DNA from: Thalassia testudinum
Taxonomy: Eukaryota > Streptophyta > Magnoliopsida > Alismatales > Hydrocharitaceae
DNA: 64,000 bases
Direction: 5' to 3'
Assembly: GCA_037157565.1 (NCBI GenBank)
Contig: JAZHRO010000003.1
Coordinates: forward strand, 70,744,501-70,808,500
The stretch's first letter is position 1. Each line of letters starts with the position of its first letter. A program made the position numbers and the translations under genes. The notes under the pieces were generated by a model that was not told the origin of the DNA, made no database searches, and saw nothing but the letters and a program-made list of their open reading frames with translations. Below, piece by piece: positions 10,506-22,181 of this stretch.

Positions 10506-10630
10506 CTTAAGATATGCCATGTCCTCATGCATTAGGAGGGAAAAGGAATCACCTTAGTGAAGAACGGTCAGGTTTAGGATGAATAAAACCTGGAAAAAGA
10601 AGAAAAAAGGAAAGCAAGAAAAAAAATGAT

Positions 10631-10642
10631 GGGTTACCTCCC
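10631..10642 (-). other. GGGAGGTAACCC block after the coding region of Element 1
   Basis: This palindrome-like block lies just downstream of the gag-protease stop. The same block occurs downstream of the coding regions of Element 4 (43388-43399), Element 3 (variant, 47345-47356) and Element 5 (variant, 57843-57855), so it is a conserved family landmark. Confidence 0.6.
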
Positions 10643-10666
10643 ATCCAGTGCTATCTTTTACGCCAT

Positions 10667-13600
10667 TCAGCCGGGCGTGAAGGTATGCACAGAAGACGGA
10701 AAATCATGTAAATAATTGGACACTTGGATGCCCGCAAAAAAGGTGTCTTCGTCTAGATCCCTAGAAAATTGATTAGAAATAATATTGGGATCAAAGTGAG
10801 ATGGAAATTGATAAATGTGGCCCGAGTCTGGCCATGGTTTTAATTCAGGTTGGGTGCCAAACTCGGGCGGGGTTGGTGGCAGGTCCATAAGAAAGGGGTC
10901 GGGGAAGGAATGGTGAGTTAGTGTGGAAAAATTAGGTGTGTGAATAGTGGGTGGGTCAGGGGGGGTATCAGGAACAAATTTGGAGTCAAGACAAGTTTCC
11001 GGATCACAGATCTCGCCGACCACTGAGTCTGAATCAGAGTCCTCAAAAAAACTGTGGTCGGTAAGGGTATCTATTAACATTGTCTCCTCCACCATATTAG
11101 AAATTTCAGTATCTGAGTCCTCAAAGAAGTTATCATCATGGAATCTCCTGGAGGATTTAAAAATATCTAAGGTGATAGTTTTGCCTGCACAGTTGATATC
11201 CATTTTGCCTGTGTGGCAATTGATATTTGCCTTTGCAGTAGCCAAAAAGGGGCGTCCAAGGATTATCGGGGAGTCCAGTAATGATTCGGGTGCCTCAATG
11301 TCAAGAACCAAAAAGTCTGCAGGGAAGACACAATTCTGGACCTTGACTAATACATCCTCAACAATCCCACGAGGTTTGATTGTAGATCGGTCGGCTAATT
11401 GCAGGGTAACCTCGACGGGTTTTAATTCACTGATCTGAAATTCTTCGAATAAACTTGTGGGAATAATATTTACAGAGGCACCAAGATCAAGGAGGGCGCG
11501 ATTAATTGTAGTGTCATCAATAATTACAGAAATTAAAGGCGCCCCCGGATCTTTCATCTTAGGAGGCAGCTTACTCTGTATGACAGAGCTTACTGTCTCT
11601 GAAAGATGCACCTGTCCTAGATTTTTAGCCTGCCTTTTAGGAGTACAAATATCCTTCAAAAATTTAGCATAGGCAGGTATATATTTGATGGCATCTAGGA
11701 GAGGAATATTGATATGAACTTGCCCAAATAGCTCCATGAGTTCTTCTGTAGTGGGCTCAGATTTCTTTTTTTTGTTGGTGGTGGGGTAGAGGGCTTGTGG
11801 GAAAGGGACAGGAATCTTGTCTTGAGATTTTTGTTTTTCTTTTTCTTCCTGATGGGGAGGTGGGGAGTCAATTTGCACAGGTATCTTACCAGGTTCGTGT
11901 GAAGGCCCGGGGTCAGTGGTGGTTTTCCCACTCCTCAAAGTAACTGCATGTGCAGTCGGATTATTATTTAGAGGAGGTGGGGGGGCCTGTGATTGCAGAA
12001 ACCTGGGCGGCTGCTGAGGTGGTGGATTAGGAGGAGGCTGATGTGGATAATGTGGATTTCTGCCCATATAATGGTTTCCTTGGTGATTAGGGTTGGGTAT
12101 GGGTTGGGACGGAAGATGTCCTACAGGTCTTTGCGTGGGAGTAACCCCAATCTGATTGTTCAGATTTGTGATGTTGCGGGTTACTTCCGTCATTTTTGTT
12201 TGCATATCCTGCAGGGTTCGCAGCATCTGGGCATTGATATCTTGTTGGGATGACCCAGGATGGAAATTTGGATTCGACCCATACCCATTAAAATGATATG
12301 GTTGGGAGGAAACTTGATTATTCCAGGAGTAGTTCGGGTAATTTTTCCAATTGGAAGAATTTTTAAAGGACTCCTGGATGGCAGAAATATTTTGAGTGGG
12401 GTTAAGATCAGGATAGTTGTAGTTCCCCAGTGAATCATGGGCAACCTCAGAATAATCAGCAGGGGTAGTGTTGAGATTGTGCAAATTTTCTCTTTGTGGA
12501 AAGTTAGGTTGGGTTAGATGTGGGTGTGGAGCTTGAGTTGAAGTGGCTAGTCTTTCCTCAATTTTCTTTTGATTAATATGCATCTGGTCGAGTTTTTGAG
12601 CAATCAATTGAAGATCATCTTGGGTGACAGGGATAGATTGAGTGCCTATTTCATGAACACCGAACTGCGGGTTTTGGGTTCTGCAAAATGTGTTCATGGA
12701 AGCTTGATTAAATGAGTTTTCACTCATTTCTTCGAACAGGTCATAGGCACTTTCTGCATCTTTATTTAAAAAGTTGCCGCCACACGAGGCGTCGACAAAC
12801 TGTCGGATTTGATCTTCTAATCCATGATAGAAGATTTGCACGAGCTGCCATAAAGGAATCTCGTGGTGCGGGCAACTTCTTAAAAGGTCTTGAAATCTTT
12901 CCCAAGAATCATGGAAAGTTTCACCAGATTTTTGGTGAAAGGTCGTAATAGATCTTCGTAAGGAATTGGTACGACCTATGGGAAAGAATTTCTTGAGGAA
13001 GGCACTCTTGAGTTGAGGCCATGTTGTGATGGGTCGGCCAATGGTCCTGAACCAATAAGCGGCCTTATCTTTGAGAGATAATGGAAAAAGCCGCATCAGC
13101 CATATGTCTTCTTGCACATTTCGGGAACGGGTTGTCTGTGCAAGAAGAGTTAGCTCTTCAAGGTGGCTGAAAGGATCTTCCCTAGGAAGGCCATGAAAGT
13201 GTTTAATCAGGTTCAGGACGGCAGGCTTGATCTCAAAGTCCCCCTCTGGTATGACCACCCCTGGTCGTTCCTCATAATAAGACGGATCATAGAAATCTTT
13301 TAGAGGAACAACAGGCTGCTGACGGGGTGGTGGGTTTGGCCTTGGATTGGCTAGGTTTTGGATGTTCCTAGTCAATGTTTGTTGATTGGAATTTAACTTA
13401 TTAATCTGATCGGCCATCAATTTTAAAAGATCAGGTAGGGGGTCTTGATGTTGTGTGTGGGGCAACTCAAGATTGGGGAGCTCCAAGTGTGGAAAGTTAC
13501 TGGTGGTTGGGTTTTGAGTGGAAGGGTTAGAATTAGGGTTAGAGGTGGGGTTAGAGGTAGACGTGGAAGGGTCAGTGGACCTATTTTGTTGTGTTTCCAT

Positions 13601-13696
13601 TTTTTCAGGAGAAGACAGAAAAAGTGGTCTTTTTACGTGGGGGGCGAAATCAAATGGTCCTTCCAAGTGCGGATTTTGAGACCGTCGCCCGTGCAT
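10667..13696 (-). CDS. Intact gag-protease polyprotein of Element 1, pol missing
   Basis: This is a 1009-codon open frame; a start at the internal methionine METQQNRS (residue 33, 13600) is also possible. Residues about 145-325 are a Retrotrans_gag capsid domain (FHGLPREDPFSHLEEL, KDKAAYWFRTI, KKFFPIGRTNSLRR, FEEMSENSF), which would assemble the particle. A Pro/Asn/Gln-rich linker follows, and no CCHC knuckle is visible. An aspartic protease with LLDLGASVNIIP (about residues 733-744) and ILGRPFLATAKANINC (about 808-823) would cut the polyprotein. The tail is acidic (FFEDSD repeats). Related copies in this window continue from ELKP into reverse transcriptase (ELKPLPNHLKY in Element 5). Here the frame reads PELKPWPDSG near residue 950, then unrelated residues and a stop, which marks a clean pol deletion. 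Intactness suggests selection or recent birth. Confidence 0.95.
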   Translation of the reverse strand: MHGRRSQNPHLEGPFDFAPHVKRPLFLSSPEKMETQQNRSTDPSTSTSNPTSNPNSNPSTQNPTTSNFPHLELPNLELPHTQHQDPLPDLLKLMADQINKLNSNQQTLTRNIQNLANPRPNPPPRQQPVVPLKDFYDPSYYEERPGVVIPEGDFEIKPAVLNLIKHFHGLPREDPFSHLEELTLLAQTTRSRNVQEDIWLMRLFPLSLKDKAAYWFRTIGRPITTWPQLKSAFLKKFFPIGRTNSLRRSITTFHQKSGETFHDSWERFQDLLRSCPHHEIPLWQLVQIFYHGLEDQIRQFVDASCGGNFLNKDAESAYDLFEEMSENSFNQASMNTFCRTQNPQFGVHEIGTQSIPVTQDDLQLIAQKLDQMHINQKKIEERLATSTQAPHPHLTQPNFPQRENLHNLNTTPADYSEVAHDSLGNYNYPDLNPTQNISAIQESFKNSSNWKNYPNYSWNNQVSSQPYHFNGYGSNPNFHPGSSQQDINAQMLRTLQDMQTKMTEVTRNITNLNNQIGVTPTQRPVGHLPSQPIPNPNHQGNHYMGRNPHYPHQPPPNPPPQQPPRFLQSQAPPPPLNNNPTAHAVTLRSGKTTTDPGPSHEPGKIPVQIDSPPPHQEEKEKQKSQDKIPVPFPQALYPTTNKKKKSEPTTEELMELFGQVHINIPLLDAIKYIPAYAKFLKDICTPKRQAKNLGQVHLSETVSSVIQSKLPPKMKDPGAPLISVIIDDTTINRALLDLGASVNIIPTSLFEEFQISELKPVEVTLQLADRSTIKPRGIVEDVLVKVQNCVFPADFLVLDIEAPESLLDSPIILGRPFLATAKANINCHTGKMDINCAGKTITLDIFKSSRRFHDDNFFEDSDTEISNMVEETMLIDTLTDHSFFEDSDSDSVVGEICDPETCLDSKFVPDTPPDPPTIHTPNFSTLTHHSFPDPFLMDLPPTPPEFGTQPELKPWPDSGHIYQFPSHFDPNIISNQFSRDLDEDTFFAGIQVSNYLHDFPSSVHTFTPG

Positions 13697-15268
13697 AAAA
13701 TGGAAGAACGGGGAGGGGAGGAGAAGAGAAAGAGATGAGAGAAAGTGTGCAATTCAAACAAACAAAAGCTAGACCTAACTTAATTGTGACTCCCTAATAA
13801 TAACCTAAGACTTGGTCTATATAGGAAATAAGTAGTCAATAGTGAATACCCGTTCTATCAACAAATCTAGCCAAGTTGCTTAAGGGGAGGTTTGGGCCCA
13901 AACGTTTCCCAGGGAAAACCCCAGGTGCTTGTACAAACCCGCGCCTGGTTGTTTGACACGGCCCCTCAGCCTGAACACCAGATATAGATGACAGAATTGG
14001 TACTAACTAAAGAAAACTTAAGACCTAAATAGCAAGCCTAAGTTGATAAAGCCTTAGGGGTCAAGTTGCTACAAATTTTAATTAGGTCTAGGATTCTATA
14101 GTGCACACGGAATGTGGAGGGCGTTTATTGGGTTGTTGCCCTGTTATTTGATTTTTTTGTGTGTGTGCAGGAATTGGAGAGTGGCTCCAATGAAAATCAA
14201 GTTGTCACACAATTTTTTTTTTTTTGTATTTTTGTCTTTTAGGATTTGATTTAATTGAATGTATTTTAGGGTTTCTTTAGTTAAGTTTTCAAACAAGTTT
14301 GAAAGTTCACAATCAAAGGAAAGACCAGTTGTATGTGTGATTGTATATTTCCTTTTAATTGAGTCTCTAAAGAGAAAGAAGAAACCCTAAGCCAAATATC
14401 CCTAAGACAGAAATTTAACTACCAATGAATTATTTTTAGCTTTCAGAATTAAGTAGTGGTCCAAACAAGTCAAACAACACCACTACTTTGAAGAAAATCA
14501 AACAAGGATTCCAGAAAAGATTTTTGTAAGATTTTAGGAATTTGTTTGATAATAGTTTTGAATTTTTAATTGTACTGGTGTCAAAGTCCAGAAATAATAC
14601 CCGTGGGTATTATAGACTTTTCAGTATTACCACCGACCTCAGAAAATTTTTATGATTTTATATGATATGTAAAATTTCACAGGGATTCCAACAAGATAAA
14701 TTTCACAAAAATTTGATGAGTATAAAAATTCTGAAAATTCGCGGACAGCAGCAAAACAGGAAGATTAGAGGGTGTGACCCCTCTGTAATCCACGAATTTT
14801 TAAAAATTAAATACAAATCCAATTGATCTGAAATTTGGAACAGATGTTTCAAACTTAATTGGGAATCACTCTATGAAATTTTATGATTTTAGGAGGCCTG
14901 TGGTGTTAGGAATCGATTTTTCAAGTCTGGACAGAAATCTAGACCCGAAAAACAGAACACCAATACTTGCAATGGAATGGTGCTAAAGAAGCATACAAGC
15001 AAACAATGATTTTAAAATGCACCACTCCACTTAATTTAAATGTCTAGGGTCCTGAAAGCCAAGTTTAATATATTTTTGGTAGTTTTAATTAATTATGTGA
15101 CTAGAAAGAGGAGCCAACCTGAATTTTCGCGGGAAGAAAAGGATCTTTAAGCTCTCGCTTCCAGATTCCCGCTTTCCCGCTGTAGTTCCTGCACACACAA
15201 AAGAAAGAAAGAGAAGGGGATGAGATCCACTTCAAGCAAGAGAAAATGAGTTAATGCAAAGCCGTGCC
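13697..15268 (-). other. Element 1 untranslated leader
   Basis: About 1.57 kb lies between primer site and gag with no long frame. The part near 13860-13985 is richer in G and C, and equivalent stretches occur in Element 2 (about 30050-30240) and Element 3 (about 36780-36960). A packaging or dimerisation role is possible but not shown. Confidence 0.6.
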
Positions 15269-15286
15269 TCCCCGGCAACGGCGCCA
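15269..15286 (-). other. Primer binding site, tRNA-Asp, perfect 18 nt
   Basis: TGGCGCCGTTGCCGGGGA on the minus strand complements the 3' end of plant tRNA-Asp(GTC) including CCA. It lies 5 nt inside the 5' LTR. Confidence 0.92.
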
Positions 15287-15291
15287 AAAAG

Positions 15292-17546
15292 TGACAGCGA
15301 AAATACGCGGTTTGTTAAAATACGTCGTTGTAACGCGTAAATCCGCTTTCGCTCTTAAATTTATAATCCTAGATAGGGAAGTATCTAGGGTCGTCCAAGG
15401 AGGCCAATTGTTTGCAATAGTGATTCTCTTGCTTGGAATATATCTCAACTTTCTTTTTGGTAATTTTCAATATACCATTTTTTTTTATTTTTGAACTAAG
15501 GCAACATGCGAACTGATGGCGGGAAAAGTGTTTACACTTCGAATTAAATAAACTACTTCCAAAGTGGCAAGTAGAGCCTCTCCATAAGCTCACTCTAGGC
15601 AAGTGGAGGCCTAGAATAATTAGGGAGAGGGAGTGAAGAATGCTGAAGATAAGCAACCAAAAATGCAAACAAGAAATGCAAAGAAGGCAACTAGATAATT
15701 GAAAAAGTGTTTAACAAAAATGCCTAGTAGAGGAATGCTTCTACTACTAGAAAATTGCAATAAAGAAAGAAAACACAAATCCTCTAATTAGATGGTGAAG
15801 AAGAGGGCTTCTTGCTCCAAGGTTGGTGGCTCCCAAGCTTGAAAAGAATCCTTCAACTCCTTCCTTGCAGTACTCCGCCAAGGTGATGACCTCCAAGGCA
15901 AGACCTAAGGGGGCGTGCCCTAAGTTTCTCTCCAAGGGTGGACGTCCACCCTAAGCTTTTCTCCTTTGCCTGGCCGTCCTCCTTGAAGTGGGAGAGTCCT
16001 CCTCCTTGGCGTGGCTCAAGTTGAAGAGAGTGGGGAGAAGAAGGCACCAAAAGGGCTGGTGATGTGCCCCTTTAATCTCCTTCTCTACTCCTTCTTCTTG
16101 GGCGTAGGTATAGGTGGATGTAGGTAGAAAATACACTAAGGGAGGATGCCTCAAAAATGGTGGTAGGTGGTGGCCTTTTATAGAATAGGAGGGGGGCTAT
16201 GGTGACCTTTGAAATGGATGGCTAGGATGGAAGGAGGGAGGTGGTTAAGGATCCAATGGCCAAGGGTGTTTGGCGCCACCTTAAGGGACACCTAAGGGGT
16301 GGTTATGTGTGTTGACACCCCTTGATATTGGCGCCAAAATGGCTTCTAGAAGAGGGTCTAAGTTGGCGCCAAGAAGGATTCTAGAAGGGGGGTTAGGTGG
16401 ATGGCTAGGATGGCTTATGTGGGTAGGTGTAGGGTGGATTAAGGGGCTGAAAGTGGCGCCAATATAGAGGTGGTTAGGGGTGGTTTTTGGCGCCAACTTG
16501 AAGTGTCTTTTGGTGGAGATAATGGGGTGAAGGGATGGCTAGGAGGTGGTGCCAACTTGAGTAGGGTAGCTAGCTTAGGTAGGCTTGAGTTGGTGGAGCT
16601 AGCTAGGGTTGATTTTGGAGGTAATGAATGGCCAAGGAGCTGGTTGTTAGCTAAGCTAAGCTAAGCTAAGATAAGCTAAGCTAGCTTAGCTAAAGGTGGA
16701 GTAGAGGAGAAGGTGTTGGAGCTAGGGTTTGGAGGAAGGAGATGAGGAGAAGAAGTCTGGAGCTGGAGCTGGAGCTGGCTGCTGCTGAAGAGGCTGGCAT
16801 GGGGCTACTCTAGCTGGCTTAGCTTGCTAGTTCTTTGCTAGTTGCTAAGCCAAGCTAAAGTGAGCTAGCTTCTACCAAAATGAGCTAAGGTGAGCTGGGT
16901 CTGGTGCTCCCGGGGAGAATCAAGCTGGTTGAGGCAGCTAAGGTAGCTTAGTTCAACTGAGTTGAGCTAAGCTGAGTCCCTGTGAGCTGGACTTGAGCTT
17001 CCTGAGCTGGGATGAATTATTCTTCAGCTGGTTGGAGCTGAGTGGAGCTGGATGTAGCTGGATCTGAGCTGGGGTGAACTCCTGTCAACTCAGCTGAGCT
17101 AGCTAGAGCTCCCTGTGAACTAGTGGGAGCTGAGGTGAGCTAGACTCAGCTAAGTTGAGCTGGATCTAAGCTGACTTGAGCTAGGGTGAGCTAAGGTGAA
17201 CTCTCTTGAGCTGCCATCCAGCTGAGATTAGCTGAATGGAGCTGGGATGAGCTAACCCTAGTTCAAGTAAGCTAGGTTCCAGCTATGGTGAGCTGGATCA
17301 AGCTGGGTTCCAACTAGTCTGGGCTTCTCCTTCACCAATTGCCTTCTTGAGTGCTAGGGTTTTAGGGATCTGTGAATCTGTACATCCCTAACACTCACAA
17401 AAACACATTAAACAACAATAAAAATTGCAATGCATGCCTATCCTAATTTATGCCTAAATGCAGCCCAAAAACCCGTTTGCGGGGTAAAATCCCAAGAGCT
17501 AGGTTTGTTTTAATGCATAAGAATGATGATAAACTGGCGTTTATCA
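15292..17546 (-). repeat. Element 1 5' LTR
   Basis: This copy has the same length (2255 bp) as the left LTR. By eye the two differ at about seven bases and no indels. TATA is at 16176-16182, the GGCGCC cluster at 16269-16496 and the AGCT array at 16637-17306. This copy would drive the element's RNA leftward. Confidence 0.95.
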
Positions 17547-17551
17547 AAGCT
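17547..17551. repeat. Target-site duplication of Element 1, right copy (AAGCT)
   Basis: It matches 7001-7005 exactly. Confidence 0.95.
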
Positions 17552-19016
17552 TGATTGCGATTGAGGCACACTCAAATGATCTTTGCTGAGACACCGGAGC
17601 ATTCGATGGAACCGATGAACCACACGTCACTTCTGTACTGATTTGTGGGACAAAGGGCTCGTGGTACCTACTGCCTAACCTTCCTATGCTTTGCTAACCG
17701 TGTGAATGGAGAGTGGGTAGAAACTCTGATTTCACCCAATCACTGTGAATTCATTGCATAACTTTCAATTTAATTGTTAATTGAGGAGATAAATGTTTTC
17801 CTGAGGTTCCTTGTAACCTCAGGAGGCTTTTCAGATCATCTATGGCATGTTTTAATGTCATTTATACAATTTTATCCTTTTTCTAAACTCACTAGATCTC
17901 TGACGAGCTCTAGAAAGTCAAATGTATTCTTCAGCCCATAGAACTATACGTGAAGCTCCAGATCACTTATCTGAGGTTCACTAATCATTCTGAAGAAATT
18001 TGATTGAGGTTTTAAGACCAAGAGCTCCTTCTAGACCTTTATTTTCTCCAACTCTGGTAGAGTTGGAGATGACTGTTGGTTAGTGTTAAGCTTCATTTGA
18101 AAGGTCTAGAAGCATCAGAAGGATGCCCTGAGACCAATCAAATAGGTCAATCACTGAGATAAACCTTGGTTTGTTCTATCGAACAAACTCACATATGATC
18201 TTAGGCGACAAGGCTGGAACCCTAGGAATCCTAATTAAAACTTCCCCCTAAGAGTCTGAATTTATTCTTGAGGTGAAAGAGAAGTTAATTAAGGCATTAA
18301 TTTCATTTGAGATGACCTAATTTAGAAAGTCAAATTTCAAGGTTTAATGGCCAACTTTAAGTCTGCTATGCTGATTTAAGATTCAATCAGAAGAATTGAT
18401 GAGTCCAAATTGTTCCTAGAATGATCTTAAATGATTGAAATTCAATTTGGATGGGCATTAATCGATTTTATAGAAGAATTTGATTACTGTTCAGTTTGGG
18501 TTGTTTTTTGAACCCAAACTGACGACAGTGAGTTTTTAGTGAATTTTAAATGAGAAATCTGCCCAGATAGATCCTTAACAATCTTTAAGGGTTGTTTGAT
18601 TTGATGAAGTAGACCTTTAGCTGTCTGTTGGACCAAATAGAATTTGAAATGAAGTTCTGAAGCTCCTTAGAGAAGCTTTTTAGATTCTTCACCTTCCTGA
18701 AACTTCTCAGAGTTCCTTTCCTTCACCAACAGCTGCGGAAATACCTTCTGAATCTATTTTACACCATTTCTAGACGCAAAAGCCACTCTGCAGGTCTTTA
18801 GAGCTGAAACACACTTCTGCAAGCCAGTATGGCCATAGCGACCCAGACCATTTCGCCCTTCAAATTGAAGAGCAAAACCTTCCCTGAGTATCAAATTGAT
18901 ACTATAATCATGTAGAGCAACCTTAGAGCTTTCCAGTGAGCTTTTACTTGCTCAAATTGGAGCTCTGTGCTGGCTAGAATCATCAACCAAAGTCTAGTTT
19001 GGTAGGGGAATACGTA

Positions 19017-19058
19017 GTCCCACATCGGTGAAACAGAAGCACCCACCTTAGTATAAAA
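19017..19058 (+). promoter_or_regulatory. snRNA-type USE plus TATA with 24-nt spacing
   Basis: GTCCCACATCG (19017-19027) is a perfect plant upstream sequence element. Exactly 24 nt later comes TATAAAA (19052-19058). That spacing is the RNA polymerase III class in plant snRNA promoters. The sequence beyond the expected start is not U6, U3 or another RNA I recognise. Confidence 0.55.
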
Positions 19059-19113
19059 CTAAAAATTGTACGGGGCTATTCAGTCGTCAACGCAGGGCAC
19101 AGAAATGAGGATA

Positions 19114-19186
19114 TGTCTGTGTGTGTGGGCGTGCGAGTGTGGGCCTGTGAGGGACTGTGCATGTGGGCCTGGGAGGCTGTGGGCCG
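19114..19186. repeat. GTGGGC/TGTG-rich degenerate repeat
   Basis: GTGGGC or GGGCCT units recur at about 10-25-bp intervals after a short TG run. Confidence 0.5.
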
Positions 19187-20573
19187 GATAGGATCGAGAC
19201 TATGCTGAACCAAAAATAAGCAAAATCAAATAAAAACCAGGCTTGGACCACTTAGGGTCTGGTCCCACCCTAAGAGGGGTGCTATGTATACCTGACCGGT
19301 CCAAGCCGCCAACCTTAAAACCAAATTTTTGGTTCAGACAAAGGGTTCAAACCGGTTTGGTTCAGAAGAGCTATAAAGGAAGAGATGGAGTAGAAGAGGA
19401 GATTTCGCTGAGGTCGAATATAATAAACAAGCAAAAGAGTAAATGAAACATAAATGGCAGAAAAAATGATAAAAAGAAAGATTAAGAAGAAGAGGTGTAT
19501 AAGAGAAAGAGCTTGATAAATGAAAAAGAACGATTAAGAGAAAAGTAAAAGGATAAAAGAGAGTGAGAGAGAAAGGTAGAAGAAGAAGAAAAGAAGGAAT
19601 GAGGTTGAAGAATAAATAGTGGTTTAATTTCTTTTATTCTACTAATTTCCTTTTGAGCTTAATGTTGTAATAAGGCATATACACATTGCAATTACTTTTT
19701 CTTGCATTAGTCTCTTGTAAATAAGAAGAATTAAAAGAAATAAACTTGTTTACTTGTTTGTAATAGTAAATCATATGTGTAAATGTGTCTTCCTTATGGA
19801 ACTTTGCATATTTTTCAATTGGAAATCCTTAAGCAAATTTCATATTCTTAAAGTAAATTTAATTATAATTCCCATAAGTAACGTAGAATTTAGTGGTGAA
19901 TTTAAATTAAGTTATGCTTCCTAGCGAACAAGCTGGACTCAACCAGTTAAAAAAGAAATAAAATCTAAAATGTAATGTTAACTTGACCCTATACTACTCA
20001 ATCGACATAAATTCAAGTTGACCTAAGTTACTTTCTTTTGCACATAATTAAGCACAATTAACTTAATTAACTGTGCTGAGAAAGTTAACGACCAACCTTC
20101 CCATCACACCACCCCATCACATGCCTCGCCAACACTTCGTACACCTTCGCCTCATCCACCTGAACCAAACCTCTCTCCTATTTCGCCCTTTCGTCCAGCC
20201 AAACTCCCCGTCAACCAACCAACCTTCGCACGTAATCCTCCGACCTCCGCAAACCACCACACGCCCTCAACCGCTACAAAACACCCACCACCAACATTGC
20301 CAAGGCCAGGCGAAGCTCTTGAGAAATTTTAACGTGGTCCTGAGGCCTTATTCATGATTTCAGCTTCTCATCTAAGCTCCATCGTCATTGCCATCGTTGC
20401 CACCTTATTCTTCGAGCTCCAGAGCATGTAAGCTTTAGGCTATACCCTCCAGGTCGAGCAGATTCATCCCATGTACAAGCCTAGGTCTTCAATAGAGAGC
20501 CACGCCCTCCGTAACTACTGTAATTGAACGAAGAACCTCTACTGCACTTGTGCGAAGAAGAGATGTGGATTTA

Positions 20574-20616
20574 GTCCCACATTGTGAGGATAAGAGCACA
20601 CGATAGTGCATAAATT
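20574..20616 (+). promoter_or_regulatory. USE-like plus TATA-like pair in Element 3 5' LTR
   Basis: GTCCCACATTG (20574-20584, one mismatch to the USE) is followed after 24 nt by CATAAATT (20609-20616). The twin in the 3' LTR is at 50780-50822. Confidence 0.45.
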
Positions 20617-21163
20617 GGATTTATATTTATTGCTTACTACCTCAAACACTAGGGGTGAGGTCCCATTCACCCGCACTCACCGTCCCACCTAAGCCTTCAC
20701 TCCTCGACTGTGACACCACGCATGTAGCCTTGTACCCGATACTGCTTAAACTTGAATACCCGATTGGTTACTCGGTTATCTGAGAAGAGGAACGAAAAAG
20801 AAAGAGAGAGTGGGGGAGGGGAGTGTTTTGCTCCTACAGGCACAGTGTGTCACTTAGTCGTTGTAGAGTGTTGGTATCCCTTGATCACTGTGAAGGAAAA
20901 GAAGAGACTCTGAATGTGGGCATAAGGAAGCAGGAGAGCCATTGAGGCTAAAGAGAAGAGGAAAGGCTAAAGGAAGAAAGAAGAAGAATGAATTGAAGAG
21001 TAGAAGAGGAAAAGAGAAACTCTCTAAGGAGTACTGTAGTTGGTGACATTTAAGTCATCTGATTTGCCAGAGAGACGTTTGATCACTGTAGCATTAAAGC
21101 TACTGTTGGTTTATTTAATATTAATGATAGTTAAATGAATGCTTAACTTAAGGAGGATATGTG

Positions 21164-21168
21164 GTGAT
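21164..21168. repeat. Target-site duplication of Element 2, left copy (GTGAT)
   Basis: GTGAT precedes the left LTR, and GTGTT (one change) follows the right LTR at 35623-35627. The uninterrupted site in the other Element 3 LTR (51374-51391) reads GTGGTGATTCAAATCACC, confirming the join. Confidence 0.85.
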
Positions 21169-21809
21169 AGTTTAAACGATAGAGTACTACGCAATAGAAT
21201 TTGATTTTGAAAACCTGTCGTTGTAATTTAAATAGCAAAGAACTCGTGTTCAACAAATAAAATTTATACCAGAATAAAAATCCTAGGTCGAACTCCGGGA
21301 TGCAATGTCGATCCAAATTCATAATTATTTTTTTGTGTTTTTGTTAAAAAGTGGAGTAATTACAATGAAATAAGCACTATAACGAACCAGAGAAAGAGAG
21401 AGAGAGAAAACATCCACTTGATATTTCAAAATGTTTATACAACTAAGTCAGAAATTACAGTAGAAAATAGGAAAACTATTATAGCTAGAAAGAAGGAAAA
21501 TTCTACTCTAGAAAGCAGGAAGAAAGAATGGGAGAGAGAAGTTATCCTCCTCTACGATCACTTAGAGGATGAGCTGAATGAGATGATGCCTGGAAGATGA
21601 AGAATAGAGCGGGAAGAAGGAGGTCGAGGTAGGAAGAATGGGAACAAGGCAGCACGTCATCCTCGTCGCTGGATCCGCTTCCGGAATTGGAGTGAAAAAT
21701 TGATTTTATCTCTTGAGGAGCATCTCGGGTGTGGAACAAACTTCTCTTGAGCTTTGGAGAGGGAGAGAAGAGAAGGAAGGGATGAGAAATTCATATGGAG
21801 GGGGTCTCC

Positions 21810-21816
21810 TTTTATA
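21810..21816 (-). promoter_or_regulatory. TATA box of Element 2 3' LTR
   Basis: TATAAAA lies on the minus strand. The equivalent in the 5' LTR (34587-34593) has changed to TCTAAAA. Confidence 0.65.
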
Positions 21817-22181
21817 GTTGCAAGGAGTGGGGGCATTTTGGTCATTACATTTTGAAAAACATTAATTCAGGACCTTTAGTGATAGATAAATCCATCACTA
21901 AAGGCCTGAACGTGGCCTTCGTGGCGATGCTCATGCACGCACTCACCTTCTGTGCCTCACTCAGCTGCCAACGTTCTTCAAATCTTAGTCTTCTGATCGT
22001 GAGATTAGACAACTTAGATCTCTCCTCGCTATGCCTCAATTGCGCGTGCCTTGCACGTGTGATCTCGCTTCAAGCAGGGGTGTCAGATATCACATGGGTG
22101 CTATCGGCTGTGTGATATCGTTGGATGCGCATCGTGCAACCCTTCGCGCCCACGCTCCTGCTCCAATTTGAGCCTTGCGGG

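Larger units (their letters stand above)
7006..17546 (-). mobile_element. Element 1: complete non-autonomous Athila-like LTR retrotransposon
   Basis: Two 2255-bp LTRs bound a 6-kb interior and are flanked by the same 5-bp duplication. The primer site next to the right LTR is a perfect 18-nt match to the 3' end of plant tRNA-Asp, a hallmark of Athila-type Ty3/gypsy elements. The only long frame is an open gag-protease. After its stop comes the GGGAGGTAACCC block that normally follows pol, then about 1.4 kb of non-coding DNA bounded by two polypurine tracts. No reverse transcriptase, RNase H or integrase motif is present on either strand. By eye the LTRs differ at about seven positions, so the insertion is recent and must have used pol proteins from another copy. 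Confidence 0.95.
17552..20085. other. Unassigned region right of Element 1
   Basis: I see no gene. The left part (17552-19000) is single-copy-looking AT-rich sequence with no match elsewhere in the window. 19100-19200 is GTGGGC-rich, and 19400-19620 is purine-rich (AAGAGAAAG runs). The only notable signal is the USE/TATA pair at 19017-19058. It may include part of an unrecognised LTR. Confidence 0.5.
20086..21168 (+). repeat. Element 3 5' LTR, first fragment (R/U5 part)
   Basis: Base-for-base alignment by eye with 50307-51374 is clear, for example CATGCCTCGCCAACACTTC in both. Homology starts near 20086; the U3 found in the right LTR (48937-50300) is absent here. The fragment ends where Element 2 begins. 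Confidence 0.85.

Noticed and set aside
19017..19160. A U6 or other known snRNA gene after the perfect USE/TATA
   Set aside because: The sequence after the expected start matches neither U6, U3 nor another snRNA I can recall, so only the promoter-like pair is reported.
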